A stretch of DNA of 64,000 bases from Streptomyces typhae (GCF_009755605.1 NZ_WPNZ01000027.1:1-64000), one strand, 5' to 3'. Shown: positions 42,814-51,918, counted from the stretch's first letter. Numbers and translations are program-made. Notes: generated from the sequence alone by a model not told the origin.

Positions 42814-44028
42814 GTGCTGAGTACCGTCCTTATCCACCGTGCCCGCCGTTCACGACGTGCCGCCCTCACCGCCGTGTTGACGACCGCCGCGCTCCTCGCG
42901 GCCGGATGCTCCTCCGACGACGACGGCGACGGCCCCTGGAGCGGCAAGAGCGCGGAGTCCGGCCCCGCCGAGTCCGGAGCCTCCCCTTCGGGCGACGGCC
43001 CGGGAGACGGCGCCGACGCGCCGCCGGAGAAGGGCTCCGCCGAGGTCACCAAGACGCTCGCCACGGACCTGAAGTCCCCCTGGGGCCTGGCCCCGCTGCC
43101 CGGCGGCGACCTCCTGGTGTCCTCGCGCGACGAGGGCACGATCACCCGGATCGACGGGAGCACCGGCAAGAAGACGAAGGTCGGCTCGGTCCCCGGGGTC
43201 GCGGCCGCGGGCGAGGGCGGCCTGATGGGCCTCGCGCTCTCCCCCACGTACGCCTCCGACCACCAGCTGTACGCGTACTTCACCACCGAGTCCGACAACC
43301 GCGTCGCCCGCATGCTGTACGACGAGAAGAAGCCCTCCGGCCAGCAACTCGGCGCGCCCGACACGGTGTTCAAGGGCATCCCCAAGGGCATGATCCACAA
43401 CGGCGGCCGGATCGCCTTCGGCCCGGACAAGATGCTGTACGCGGGCACGGGCGAGACCGGCGAGACGGACCTCGCCCAGGACAAGAAGTCCCTCGGCGGC
43501 AAGATCCTCCGCCTGACCCCGGACGGCGAACCCGCCCCCGGCAACCCCTTCGGCGACTCCCCCGTGTACTCGTACGGCCACCGCAACGTCCAGGGCCTGG
43601 ACTGGAGCGAGGACAAGCGCCTGTGGGCCGCGGAGTTCGGCCAGGACACCTGGGACGAGCTGAACGAGATCAAGGCCGGGGACAACTACGGCTGGCCGGA
43701 GGTCGAGGGCAAGGGCGACGGCGACTCGGGGGAGTTCCACTCCCCCGTCGCCCAGTGGAAGACGTCCGAGGCCTCCCCGAGCGGCATCGCCTACGCGCGG
43801 GGCTCGGTCTGGATGGCGGGCCTGCGGGGGCAGCGGCTCTGGCGCATCCCGGTCCGCGGGGTGAGCGGCGAGCCGGGGACGGAGGCCTTCCTCACCGAGA
43901 AGCACGGCAGGCTGCGTACGGTGGTCGCCGCGGGCGGCGACAAGCTGTGGCTGGTCACGAGCGAGACGGATTCCCGGGGGACGCCGGAGAAGGGCGACGA
44001 CAAGATCTTGGAGGTCCGGGTGAAGTAG
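42814..44028 (+). CDS. Lipoprotein of the PQQ-dependent sugar dehydrogenase family
   Basis: A 404-aa secreted lipoprotein from the GTG at 42814 (AAGGG upstream). A GTG at 42772 with a stronger ribosome site would add 14 residues. The lipobox LLAAGC follows a Sec signal (RAALTAVLTTAA). A Ser/Gly/Asp linker precedes a six-bladed GDH/HHIP-type propeller: LKSPWGLAPLPGGDLLVSSR, GLMGLALSPTYASDHQLYAY, FKGIPKGMIHNGGRIAFGPD, YSYGHRNVQGLDWSEDKRLW, and EIKAGDNYGWPEVEGKGDGD with the Ca/PQQ-type region. Such proteins oxidise sugars with PQQ. PQQ synthesis genes are not in the window, so the role may be carbohydrate binding or lectin-like. Confidence 0.85.
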   Translation: MLSTVLIHRARRSRRAALTAVLTTAALLAAGCSSDDDGDGPWSGKSAESGPAESGASPSGDGPGDGADAPPEKGSAEVTKTLATDLKSPWGLAPLPGGDLLVSSRDEGTITRIDGSTGKKTKVGSVPGVAAAGEGGLMGLALSPTYASDHQLYAYFTTESDNRVARMLYDEKKPSGQQLGAPDTVFKGIPKGMIHNGGRIAFGPDKMLYAGTGETGETDLAQDKKSLGGKILRLTPDGEPAPGNPFGDSPVYSYGHRNVQGLDWSEDKRLWAAEFGQDTWDELNEIKAGDNYGWPEVEGKGDGDSGEFHSPVAQWKTSEASPSGIAYARGSVWMAGLRGQRLWRIPVRGVSGEPGTEAFLTEKHGRLRTVVAAGGDKLWLVTSETDSRGTPEKGDDKILEVRVK

Positions 44029-44040
44029 TGCGCCTCGGGT

Positions 44041-44262
44041 CTAGGCGCCGTCTTCTTCTGGACCGTGGTCCGGGACGCCCTCCGGGTCCCGCGGGGTGCT
44101 CTGCCGGGGTACGCGGACGACGACGGTGCCGGAGCTGAGGTCGATCGGGCCGCGGCCCGGGTCGCCGTCGTCCACGTCGACCCGGGACAGTTCCAGGCGT
44201 TTGTTCTCGTCGTCCGTGTGTTTGCGCCCCGGCGCGAAGAGCTGCTCGAACACGTTGAACAC
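44041..44262 (-). CDS. DUF6191 family small protein
   Basis: A 73-aa protein with GTG start and GGAGG ribosome site: MFNVFEQLFAPGRKHTDDEN, continuing KRLELSRVDVDDGDPGRGPI and DLSSGTVVVRVP. The conserved pattern (FxPGRKHTDxExxRLELSRVD, then GPIDLxSGxVVV) matches a short family found widely in Streptomyces and listed as DUF6191. It has no membrane helix and is charged. The function is unknown. It is convergent with the lipoprotein gene, 12 bp apart. Confidence 0.82.
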   Translation of the reverse strand: MFNVFEQLFAPGRKHTDDENKRLELSRVDVDDGDPGRGPIDLSSGTVVVRVPRQSTPRDPEGVPDHGPEEDGA

Positions 44263-44315
44263 TGCGCCTCCTGGGCCGGACGGTGATCCTGCCCTTCCCA
44301 GCGTAAGCGAGCCGT

Positions 44316-44448
44316 GCCCCGTAAGGGGCGCGGGGAACGGCGCGGCCGGCCACAGAGAAGCCGCAGACGCGTCTGCGTGCCCGCTCGGCAGACACGTCTG
44401 CGGCTTTTCGCGCGCTGAGCGCGCAGCTCCCCGCGCCCCTTACGGGGC
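44316..44448. repeat. Nested palindromic interspersed repeat
   Basis: The same family as at 5.6-6.0 kb. Outer arms (about 29 nt, GCCCCGTAAGGGGCGCGGGG and onward) pair across 130 nt. The inner arms, GCCGCAGACG and its complement, pair around the centre. The right end (44435-44448) supplies the TAA stop of the LAL regulator gene. Confidence 0.85.
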
Positions 44449-47400
44449 GTCGAACAAGTGGAGGCGGTGTGCGAGAGCCGCCGCCTCCCCTCGGCCGGCC
44501 ACGCCGAGTTTGCCCAGGATGTTGGAGACGTGCACGCTCGCGGTCTTCGGGGAGATGAAGAGCTCCTCGGCGATCTGCCGGTTGGTGCGGCCCACGCTGA
44601 CCAGGCGCAGAACGTCCCGCTCGCGGGAGGTCAGGCCGAGGGCCTCGGCGGAGCCGGCGGGGGCGGGCGGCGGCGTGCCGGTGAGAGAGAGCCGGGCGCG
44701 CCGGGCGAGGCGGGCGACGGCGTCGGCGAGGGGCCGGGCCCCCAAGTGCTCGGCGACGGCACCGGCCTGCCGGAGCAGTTCGGCGGCCCGGTCACGCTCG
44801 GCGTCGCCCCCACCGGACGCGGAGCCCGGCACTGAGCCCGCAGCGGAGCCCGCAGCCGGGCCCGCGGAGCCGGACGCGCCCACCCCGGAAGCCGACGCGG
44901 AGCCGGACGCGCCCGCCCCGGCACCCGCGGTGGCGCCCACGCCAGAAGCGAGCAGCGACTCGGCGAGCCTGTGGCGCACCCGGGCGAGGTCGTAGGGCCG
45001 CTCGATGCCGCCGGTGGCGGTGAGGACCGCGAGCCAGTCGTCGGGGGTGGCGCGGCCCTCGGCGCGCAGCAGTTCGGCGCGGACCCAGAGCTCGTACGCC
45101 TGCCAGACCGGGACCCTCGCGGGCAGCGACTTCGCGGTGGTGCGGATGAGGTCCAGGGTGTCGGCGCGGCCGGGCTCGGCGACGGCCAGGCCGCGGGCGT
45201 CGGCCTCGGCGGTGGCGGCGGCGAGCAGCAGCGGCCAGCCGTAGCGCTGGGTGCCGGGCGGGAAGCCCTCGGCGACTGCCCTGGCGAGTTCGGCGCGGGC
45301 GTCGAGGATGCGGCCCTCGCCCGCGGCGACGCCGATGGCGACGCGGCGCAGCGGCAGCACGTTCTGCGGCAGCGGGTCGTGGGTGCCGAAGTGCTTGCGG
45401 GACTCGGCGAGCCGCCCGCCCGCTTCGGCGATGTCACCGCGGGCGAGCGCCAGATGGGCCAGGCGCAGACAGGCACCGCCGCGCGGCTTAGCGCTCAGTC
45501 CGGCGCGGCGGGCCGACTCGGCGGCCTCCTGCCAGCGGCCGAGCGCGTAGAGCGACTCGGCGTGGTTGGACCACATCCAGGGCTCGGACTCCAGGAGTCC
45601 GTACCGCTGGGCGAGCCGGATGCCCTCGTCCAGGAGTTCGACGGCCTCGCGGGAGCGCCCCGCGCCTTCGAGGACGGAGGGCAGGTTGATGAAGGTGCGG
45701 CCGATCTGCCCGACGCTGCCGCTCGCGACGACCTGTTCCCGTACGTCGAACAGCTCGGCGAAGCCGGACGCGGTGTCGCCCGCGTCGACCATCAGGCCGC
45801 CGAGCGTGAGGCGCGCGGTCAGTTCGATGTCGCGGGCGCCGACCATGCGCGCGTACTCCACGGCCTGTTCGGCGGCGGCGAAGGCGTCGGGACCCGGCTC
45901 GTGGAGCATCGACCAGCCGGCGACCATGGCGAGCACCTCGGCGTGCACGACCGACGGCGGCAGGCCCCGCACCAGGTCCTGGGCGGTGGCGAGTTCCTTC
46001 CAGCCGTCGCCGCGGGCGAGGCTCTGCACGAGCCGGGAGCGCTGCACCCAGAACCAGGCGGCGCGCAGCGCGTCCGGCTCGTCGGTGTCGTCGTCCAGAA
46101 GCCGCAGGGCCCGCTTGGTGATCTTCAGGGCGCGTTCGCGCTCACCGCAGAGACGACCGGCGACGGCGGCCTCCGCCATCAGGTCCAGATAGCGCAGCGA
46201 GGTGGTCTCGGGGTCGCAGCCGCAGGGCGGATAGACCTCGGTGTAGTCGACGGGGCGCAGCCGGACGCGGACGTCGTCGGGGGCGCCGTCCCAGATCTCC
46301 ATGGCGCGTTCCAGGAGCCGCAGCTGTTCGGCGTAGGCGTGCCTGCGGCGGGCCTCGACGGAGGCGTCGAGGACGGCGGGCAGGGCCTTCGCGGCGTCGT
46401 GGGCGTGGTACCAGTAGCCGGCGAGGCGGGTGGTGCGCTGGTCGGGGGCGACGAGCGCGGGGTCGGCCTCCAGGGCGGTGGCGAAGCGGCGGTTGATGCG
46501 GGAGCGCTCGCCGGGCAGCAGATCGTCGCCGACGGCCTCGCGGACCAGCGAGTGCCGGAAGCGGTATCCGCCGTTGTCGCGCGAGGGGATCAGGATGTTG
46601 GCGCCGACGGCGTCCCGCAGGGCGTCGAGCAGGTCGTCCTCGCTGAGCTGCGCGACCTCGGCGAGCAGGTCGTACTCGACGGTCGAGCCGCCCTCGGCGA
46701 CCATCCGCGCCACCCGCTGGGCGTTCTCGGGCAGTTCCTCCACGCGTACGAGGAGCAGGTCGCGCAGCGAGTCGGTGAGGCCCGCGCAGCTGCCGCCGTG
46801 CGAGGCGACGGCGAGTTCCTCGACGAAGAAGGCGTTGCCGTCGGAGCGTTCGAAGATGTCGTCGACCAGGGCCGGGGCGGGCTCGGCCGCGAGGATCCCG
46901 GCCATCTGGCGGCCGACCTCGTCCCGGTTGAACCGGCTCACCTCGACGCGCCGGACGGTGCGCAGACGGTCGAGTTCGGCGAGCAGGGGGCGCAGCGGAT
47001 GGCGGCGGTGGATGTCGTCGGAGCGGTAGGTGGCGAGGACGACGAGGCGGCCGCGGCGCAGCGTGCGGAAGAGGTACGACAGGAGGTGGCGGGTGGAGGC
47101 GTCGGCCCAGTGCAGGTCCTCGATGGCGAGGACGACGGTGTGTTCGGCGGCCGTCGCCTCCAGGAGGCGGGCGGTCAGCTCGAAGAGGCGGGCCATGGCC
47201 TCCTCGCCGTTCCTGCCGCCGGTGCCGGGGCGCGGCACCGCGTCGCACAGCTCGGGAAGGAGCCGGGCGAGCTCCTCCTCCTGGCCGGACGCGGCGGCGG
47301 CGAACTGCTCCGGCAGCTTCTGGCGGAGGGTGCGCAGGGCCGTCGAGAACGGGGCGAAGGGGAGCCCGTCAGCGCCGATCTCGACGCAGCCGCCGACGGC

Positions 47401-47619
47401 GACGACCGCGCCGCGCACGCAGGCCCCGGCGGCGAACTCCTCCAGGAGGCGGGTCTTGCCGACGCCCGCCTCCCCGCCGATCAGCAGCGCCTGGGGCTCG
47501 CCCGCCGGGCCCGCGGTGGGGGCCTCGGCGCGGGCGAGCGCGTCGTCGAGTGCGCCCAGTTCGCCGGCTCGGCCGACGAACACCGGGCTGACGGACCTGG
47601 TTTCCACGGTCGTGAGCAT
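44440..47619 (-). CDS. LAL-type LuxR transcriptional regulator (large ATP-binding)
   Basis: A 1059-aa regulator. The ATG at 47619 is followed by VGRAGELGALDDAL, the Walker A motif IGGEAGVGKTR (about residues 47-57) and Walker B VLAIEDLHWADAST. A long TPR-like helical region follows, with recognisable repeats (ESLYALGRWQEAAESARRAG). A Gly/Ala/Ser-only linker of about 40 residues lies near 890-932. The C-terminal LuxR HTH reads LGLTSRERDVLRLVSVGRTN then RQIAEELFISPKTASVHVSN. LAL proteins usually activate a nearby or pathway-specific target after binding ATP and an inducer. No obvious biosynthetic target lies here. The stop codon is inside a palindromic repeat. A small protein gene lies upstream. 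Confidence 0.92.
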   Translation of the reverse strand: MLTTVETRSVSPVFVGRAGELGALDDALARAEAPTAGPAGEPQALLIGGEAGVGKTRLLEEFAAGACVRGAVVAVGGCVEIGADGLPFAPFSTALRTLRQKLPEQFAAAASGQEEELARLLPELCDAVPRPGTGGRNGEEAMARLFELTARLLEATAAEHTVVLAIEDLHWADASTRHLLSYLFRTLRRGRLVVLATYRSDDIHRRHPLRPLLAELDRLRTVRRVEVSRFNRDEVGRQMAGILAAEPAPALVDDIFERSDGNAFFVEELAVASHGGSCAGLTDSLRDLLLVRVEELPENAQRVARMVAEGGSTVEYDLLAEVAQLSEDDLLDALRDAVGANILIPSRDNGGYRFRHSLVREAVGDDLLPGERSRINRRFATALEADPALVAPDQRTTRLAGYWYHAHDAAKALPAVLDASVEARRRHAYAEQLRLLERAMEIWDGAPDDVRVRLRPVDYTEVYPPCGCDPETTSLRYLDLMAEAAVAGRLCGERERALKITKRALRLLDDDTDEPDALRAAWFWVQRSRLVQSLARGDGWKELATAQDLVRGLPPSVVHAEVLAMVAGWSMLHEPGPDAFAAAEQAVEYARMVGARDIELTARLTLGGLMVDAGDTASGFAELFDVREQVVASGSVGQIGRTFINLPSVLEGAGRSREAVELLDEGIRLAQRYGLLESEPWMWSNHAESLYALGRWQEAAESARRAGLSAKPRGGACLRLAHLALARGDIAEAGGRLAESRKHFGTHDPLPQNVLPLRRVAIGVAAGEGRILDARAELARAVAEGFPPGTQRYGWPLLLAAATAEADARGLAVAEPGRADTLDLIRTTAKSLPARVPVWQAYELWVRAELLRAEGRATPDDWLAVLTATGGIERPYDLARVRHRLAESLLASGVGATAGAGAGASGSASASGVGASGSAGPAAGSAAGSVPGSASGGGDAERDRAAELLRQAGAVAEHLGARPLADAVARLARRARLSLTGTPPPAPAGSAEALGLTSRERDVLRLVSVGRTNRQIAEELFISPKTASVHVSNILGKLGVAGRGEAAALAHRLHLFDAP

Positions 47620-47720
47620 GGCACAGACCTGGGACTTCACGGCAGCGCGTTTCCCGGTGGGCGAAACCGGGGGCTCTGGTTCCGCCCCCGGCCGCGCTCC
47701 TGACGACACCCCCGTGGTCG

Positions 47721-47906
47721 TCATGCGGCGCGCGTGAAGCGGTCCGTGGCCCTCGTCGCGCTCACCCGCCTCTCGGCTTCGTGGCTGCCGTTGCGGCCAC
47801 CGCGGCGGGCCCGCTTGGCCTCCCGTACGAGGCGGTCGTGCTGGGCCTGCCGTGCCAGCTCGGCGGTGCGGATTCCGTGCAGTTCGTACGCAAACGTCTC
47901 GTTCAT
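47721..47906 (-). CDS. Small basic hypothetical protein (61 aa)
   Basis: MNETFAYELHGIRTAELARQ, then a basic segment AQHDRLVREAKRARRGGRNG and the tail SHEAERRVSATRATDRFTRAA. The ribosome site AGGGG lies 7 nt before the ATG. It is helical and strongly basic in the middle, with no membrane helix. Small proteins with the start MNExFxYEL/I are frequent in Streptomyces; the function is unknown. It precedes the LAL gene by 101 bp on the same strand, so they may share a transcript. Confidence 0.68.
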   Translation of the reverse strand: MNETFAYELHGIRTAELARQAQHDRLVREAKRARRGGRNGSHEAERRVSATRATDRFTRAA

Positions 47907-48052
47907 GGCGTTCCCCTGGGTTCTCGGTGGAGTGTTCCGTGATCGCTTGCTGCGATGGGTCCACTGTCGTCCGTGAGGGGGGTGCGCCACATCGGGAGCC
48001 TGCCGCATCTTGGGGCGGGCGGGGGCCTTAGGGGTGCGCCGGCACGGCCTTA

Positions 48053-48085
48053 GGCCCCGGCCTCAGGGTCTGAGGTGCCGGGGCC
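48053..48085 (-). terminator. Two-tier hairpin terminator
   Basis: GGCCCCGGC (48053-48061) pairs with GCCGGGGCC (48077-48085), enclosing an inner CTCA/TGAG helix with a 5-nt loop. It lies 47 bp after the stop of the membrane protein gene at 48132. Confidence 0.65.
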
Positions 48086-48131
48086 GGGGGGCCTGAGGAG
48101 GGCCTCAAGGACGAGGAGAGGCCCTGTGGGG

Positions 48132-48782
48132 TCAACTCGTCGACGGCAGCCCGAGCAGCAGGTCCGTGTACTTGGCGATCGCCAGGACGAGTCCGATCAC
48201 GCCCAGCGCGACGCCGCCCCACGCCACCGACTTGATCCACGGCGCCTGTACCCGCTCCGGGTCGCCGAACGCGGGCCGCAGCAGCACGCCGACGCCGACC
48301 ACCAGGGCCGCGAGCGCGAAGAACCCGCCGATCAGCGCGGTCGTCCTCCAGGAGTCGCCGTACACCTGCTGGACCTGGTCGGCCACGCTCGCGCTCCGCG
48401 AGGTCTTGAGCTGGCCGATGAGCGACTCGCGCGCGGAGGCGACGGTGCCGAGCCAGCCGCCGGAGAGGCCGACGACGCCGAGGGCCGCGGCGACGACGGC
48501 ACCGGCGCCCTGGCCGACCCCGGCGGACGCCGCCGCGGGCTCGCCGACCGCGCCTTCGGCCGCGCTGTCCGCGTCGTCGGGCTCGTCGTCGGACTCGTCG
48601 TACGCTGCTTCGCCCGCCGCGCCGCCCTCGGCGTCGGCGTCGGCGGTACTCCGGGTTTGCTCGCCGCTCTTGGTGACCTCGGCGCCCTGCGGGCCCCCGG
48701 GGCCCTCGACGTCGGCCCCGGGGGCGCCTTCGGCGCCGGCCGCGGAAGTGTCCACGGTCTCGTCAACTGCCTTGGTTCCCAT
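48132..48782 (-). CDS. Hypothetical membrane protein with acidic N-terminus
   Basis: A 216-aa protein from the ATG at 48782 (MGTKAVDETVDTSAAGAEGA). The first 80 residues are a disordered acidic region rich in Gly, Ala, Asp and Glu. Then three transmembrane helices are seen: VVAAALGVVGLSGGWLGTVA, ALIGGFFALAALVVGVGVLL and VAWGGVALGVIGLVLAIAKY, with an outside loop SRSASVADQVQQVYGDSW between the first two. I do not recognise a family. It is divergent from nothing nearby and reads in the same direction as the acetyltransferase 66 bp upstream. Confidence 0.65.
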   Translation of the reverse strand: MGTKAVDETVDTSAAGAEGAPGADVEGPGGPQGAEVTKSGEQTRSTADADAEGGAAGEAAYDESDDEPDDADSAAEGAVGEPAAASAGVGQGAGAVVAAALGVVGLSGGWLGTVASARESLIGQLKTSRSASVADQVQQVYGDSWRTTALIGGFFALAALVVGVGVLLRPAFGDPERVQAPWIKSVAWGGVALGVIGLVLAIAKYTDLLLGLPSTS

Positions 48783-48848
48783 GCCCCGCACCGTACGGAC
48801 GGAGTCTGAGAGCTCCCTTACCGCGACCGGCCCATTCTGAGAGCCGCC

Positions 48849-49442
48849 TTAACTCGGTCCGTCGGCGGTCCCGGCGTCCGCCGCCCGCCGGGCGTCGCGG
48901 GCCGCGCGCCACTCCGGCGCGAGGACCGACCACACCTCCATGTCGTGCCGGATCCCCTGCCAGGGGAAGCTCTCCCGCAGCACCCCGTCCCGCACGAAGC
49001 CGAGCCGCTTCGCCAGGTTCTTGCTGCGTTCGTTGCGCGAGGACACCAGCCACTCCACGCGGTGCATGCCGCGCCGGTCGACTGCCCAGTCGACGATGAC
49101 GCGCGTGGCGTTGGTGATCAGGCCGCGGCCCGCGGCGGACGGTTCGAGCCACACACCGACCTCGCACGAGTCGGTGGCGGTGTCGAAGATCCGGAAGAGG
49201 ACGCCGCCCACCAGGGTCCCGTCGAGCCAGATCCCGTAGAACCGCCCGGTGTCGGCGGCCTGCCGCTCGGCGAAGTGCTGGAGGTGGGCCCGTGCCGACT
49301 CCACGTCCGTGACCTTCACCGTGAACGGGACCCAGGGCCCCGCGTACTCCCGCGCCCGCTCCACATGGGCCAGGAGCTCCTCGGCCTGCCAGGGTTCGAG
49401 GGGCCGCAGCTCGGCCCCTTCGCCCACGGATATCGCGAACAT
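48849..49442 (-). CDS. RimJ/RimL-type GNAT acetyltransferase
   Basis: A 197-aa acetyltransferase. ELRPLEPWQAEELLAHVERA opens the fold, then YGIWLDGTLVGGVLFRIFD, CEVGVWLEPSAAGRGLITNA (acetyl-CoA binding R/Q-x-x-G-x-G/A variant), VDWAVDRRGMHRVEWLVSSR and NERSKNLAKRLGFVRDGVLR. These match ribosomal-protein-serine/alanine acetyltransferases that act on N-termini or small molecules. The actual substrate is unknown. The start at 49442 gives MFAISVGEGAEL. Confidence 0.87.
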   Translation of the reverse strand: MFAISVGEGAELRPLEPWQAEELLAHVERAREYAGPWVPFTVKVTDVESARAHLQHFAERQAADTGRFYGIWLDGTLVGGVLFRIFDTATDSCEVGVWLEPSAAGRGLITNATRVIVDWAVDRRGMHRVEWLVSSRNERSKNLAKRLGFVRDGVLRESFPWQGIRHDMEVWSVLAPEWRAARDARRAADAGTADGPS

Positions 49443-49506
49443 CCCCGCTCCTCACACGTTCCGGCACGCCCGCGCGCCCTACCGCGCGCTCCCGTGCCGC
49501 TCGATG

Positions 49507-51723
49507 TCACATCGGCAGGCGCGAACGTTCGTCCTGCCGATCGCGCCGCCCGGGGATCCTCGCACGATGCCGGGGCTCGGGCACCTCAATACTGATGCGC
49601 GGCAGCCAGCGGTCCAGGCGGGCGGGCAGCCACCAGTTGGCGCCGCCGAGCAGGTGCATCAGCGCCGGGACCAGGAGCGTGCGAAGGACGAAGGCGTCGA
49701 GGGCGACGGCCGCCGCGAGGGCGATGCCGAACATCGCGATCACGCGGTCCCCGCTGAGCACGAACGCCAGGAAGACCGAGATCATGATGACGGCCGCGGA
49801 GTTGATGACGCGGCTGGTCTCGGCGAGGCCCACCCGGACCGCGACGCGGTTGTCGCCGGTCTCCAGCCACTCCTCGTACATCCGGCTGACCAGGAACACC
49901 TGGTAATCCATGGACAGGCCGAAGAGGACCGACACCATGATCACGGGAAGGAAGGGCTCGATCGGACCCGCCCGGCCGAGCCCGAGGAGTTCGCTCCCCC
50001 AGCCCCACTGGAACACCGCCACGACCACCCCGAACGACGCGGCGACGGCCGCCACGTTCATCACGGCGGCCTTGAGCGGGATGCCGACCGAGCGGAACGC
50101 GAGCAGCAGCAGGACGCAGCCGAGGCCGATGACGACACCGACGAACAGCGGCAGCTTGCCGACGATGATCTCCGCGAAGTCGTCGTAGCCCGCGGTCACG
50201 CCGCCCACGTGCACGTCGAGGGAGGTGCCGGTCCCGGCGCGGGGCAGCACGTCGGAGCGCAGCCGGTCGACGAGGTCGCTGGTGCGCTGCGACTGCGGGG
50301 CGGAGTCGGGCACGACGGTGAGGAAGGCCGCGCCGTCGCCGTAGGTCACGGGGCTCACGGAGTCGACGCCGGGGGTGGCCCTCAGGGTGGCGCCGAGGTT
50401 GTCGAGGGCGAGGCGGTCCGCGGCGCCGTGGATCTCGGTGACGAGGGTGAGGGGGCCGTTCACGCCGGGGCCGAAGCCGTCGGCGAGGAGGTCGTAGGCC
50501 TGCCGGGTGGTGGCGGTGGACGCGTTGTTGCCCTGGTCGGAGGTGCCGAGGTGCAGAGAGAGGGTGGGCACGGCGAGCAGGGCGATCACGGCGACGGCGA
50601 CGCCGCCGAGCGCCTTCGGGTGCCGTTCCACGAACGCCGACCAGCGGGCCGCGAGCCCGGTCGGCACCTCCGGGAGAGGACCGCGCTCGGCGAGTCTGCG
50701 CCGCTCGCGGCGGCTGAGGGCGCGCGGGCCGATGAGGGACAGCAGCGCCGGGAGCAGCGTCACGGACGCGGCGACGGTGAGGATCACGGTGAGGGACGCC
50801 GCGATGGCGACGCCGTTGAGGAAGCTGAGACGCAGGATCAGCATGCCGAGCAGGGCGATGCAGACGGTGGCGCCCGCGAAGACCACGGCCCGGCCGGTGG
50901 TGGCGACGGCTTGTTCGGCGGCCTCGGCCACCGGCAGGCCGCGTTTGAGGCCCTTGCGGTGCCGGGTCACTATGAACAGCGCGTAGTCGATGCCGACGCC
51001 GAGCCCGATGAGGGTGCCGAGCATCGGGGCGAAGTCCGCGACCGTCATGACGTGCCCGAGCAGCACGATGCCCGCGTACGCCGTGCCGACGGAGACGACC
51101 GCCGTCGCGATGGGCAGGAGCGAGGCGGCCAGGGAGCCGAAGGCCAGGAAGAGGACGACCGCGGCGACGGCCACCCCGACGATCTCTGCGGTCTTGGCGC
51201 TCTTGGACTCGGTGAGGCCGATCGCGCCGCCGCCCAGCTCCACGTCGAGGCCGTCGGCCGCGGCGGCCTTCGCGGTGGCGACGAGGGCCTCGGCCTGCGC
51301 GGGGTCGACCGAGTCGAGCTGCTCGCGGAAGGTGACGGTGGCGTAGGCGGTGCGGCCGTCCGCGCTGATCCGGGCGGCGCTCCCGCTGCCGCCGTCCGTG
51401 TAGGGGCCGGCCACGGAGGCGATCCCGGGCAGCTCCGCGATCCGGTCGAGGGTCTCGGTCATGGTCTGCTCGACGGCCGCGGCGCGCACCGTCTGGTCGG
51501 CGCCGGTGTGCCAGACGACGAAATCGCCGTCCCCGCCGAGGTCGGGAAAGCCCTCGGCGAGCAGCCGGGACGCGCGGTCGGACTCCGTACCCGGGACTTC
51601 GTAGTCGTTGGAGTAGGCGGAGCCGACCGCGGCGGCCGCGGCGGCGGTGGAGCCGAGGGCCAGGAGCCAGAGCAGGACGGCGACAAGGCGGTGCCGTACG
51701 CACCACCGGGCTAGTGCTGCCAC
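49507..51723 (-). CDS. MMPL family RND-type transporter
   Basis: A 738-aa transporter with two MMPL repeats. An N-terminal helix (RLVAVLLWLLALGSTAAAAA) is followed by a periplasm-like loop of about 130 residues with YEVPGTESDRASRLL. Five helices form the first half, including GIDYALFIVTRHRKGLKRGL with the conserved GxDY motif. A second external loop precedes the second half, with FGLSMDYQVFLVSRMYEEWL. The Asp residues in the two GxDY-type motifs are the proton-relay residues of the family. Actinobacterial MMPL proteins export lipids or small molecules. Several inverted repeats lie in the region upstream, so a dedicated regulator is likely, though none is adjacent. Confidence 0.92.
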   Translation of the reverse strand: MAALARWCVRHRLVAVLLWLLALGSTAAAAAAVGSAYSNDYEVPGTESDRASRLLAEGFPDLGGDGDFVVWHTGADQTVRAAAVEQTMTETLDRIAELPGIASVAGPYTDGGSGSAARISADGRTAYATVTFREQLDSVDPAQAEALVATAKAAAADGLDVELGGGAIGLTESKSAKTAEIVGVAVAAVVLFLAFGSLAASLLPIATAVVSVGTAYAGIVLLGHVMTVADFAPMLGTLIGLGVGIDYALFIVTRHRKGLKRGLPVAEAAEQAVATTGRAVVFAGATVCIALLGMLILRLSFLNGVAIAASLTVILTVAASVTLLPALLSLIGPRALSRRERRRLAERGPLPEVPTGLAARWSAFVERHPKALGGVAVAVIALLAVPTLSLHLGTSDQGNNASTATTRQAYDLLADGFGPGVNGPLTLVTEIHGAADRLALDNLGATLRATPGVDSVSPVTYGDGAAFLTVVPDSAPQSQRTSDLVDRLRSDVLPRAGTGTSLDVHVGGVTAGYDDFAEIIVGKLPLFVGVVIGLGCVLLLLAFRSVGIPLKAAVMNVAAVAASFGVVVAVFQWGWGSELLGLGRAGPIEPFLPVIMVSVLFGLSMDYQVFLVSRMYEEWLETGDNRVAVRVGLAETSRVINSAAVIMISVFLAFVLSGDRVIAMFGIALAAAVALDAFVLRTLLVPALMHLLGGANWWLPARLDRWLPRISIEVPEPRHRARIPGRRDRQDERSRLPM

Positions 51724-51778
51724 GGACTGGCTCCCTGGGTGATTCGCGGATCTTCAGCGGGGTCGCCGTGACCTCCAC

Positions 51779-51833
51779 CGAAGATCTTCGCTTATGCCGC
51801 GATCTTCACCGAAGTGGACATGACCCATGTCCA
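51779..51833. promoter_or_regulatory. Inverted repeats upstream of the MMPL transporter gene
   Basis: CGAAGATCTTCG (51779-51790) is a perfect 12-bp palindrome, with related GATCTTC half-sites on both sides (about 51748 and 51801). TGGACATG-ACC-CATGTCCA (51815-51833) is a second 8-bp inverted repeat. They lie 55-110 bp ahead of the transporter start and look like operators. Confidence 0.6.
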
Positions 51834-51918
51834 GACACTTTTGCAGCCCTTGGAGATCCTTGGTCCCTTTCGTGTCCTTAGTCACAAGGTCACAAGGGGT
51901 GTCGCGGGCCCCGGTGGA

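Noticed and set aside
42814..44028. Confident assignment as an active PQQ glucose dehydrogenase
   Set aside because: The fold fits, but no PQQ synthesis genes are seen in this window and the cofactor residues cannot be verified by eye.
44440..47619. Evidence for a polyketide or peptide biosynthetic cluster around the LAL regulator
   Set aside because: No synthase, carrier protein or tailoring gene lies in the surrounding 15 kb.
44971..47703. 910-codon open frame antisense to the LAL regulator
   Set aside because: Same reason: the minus strand encodes clear Walker and LuxR motifs.
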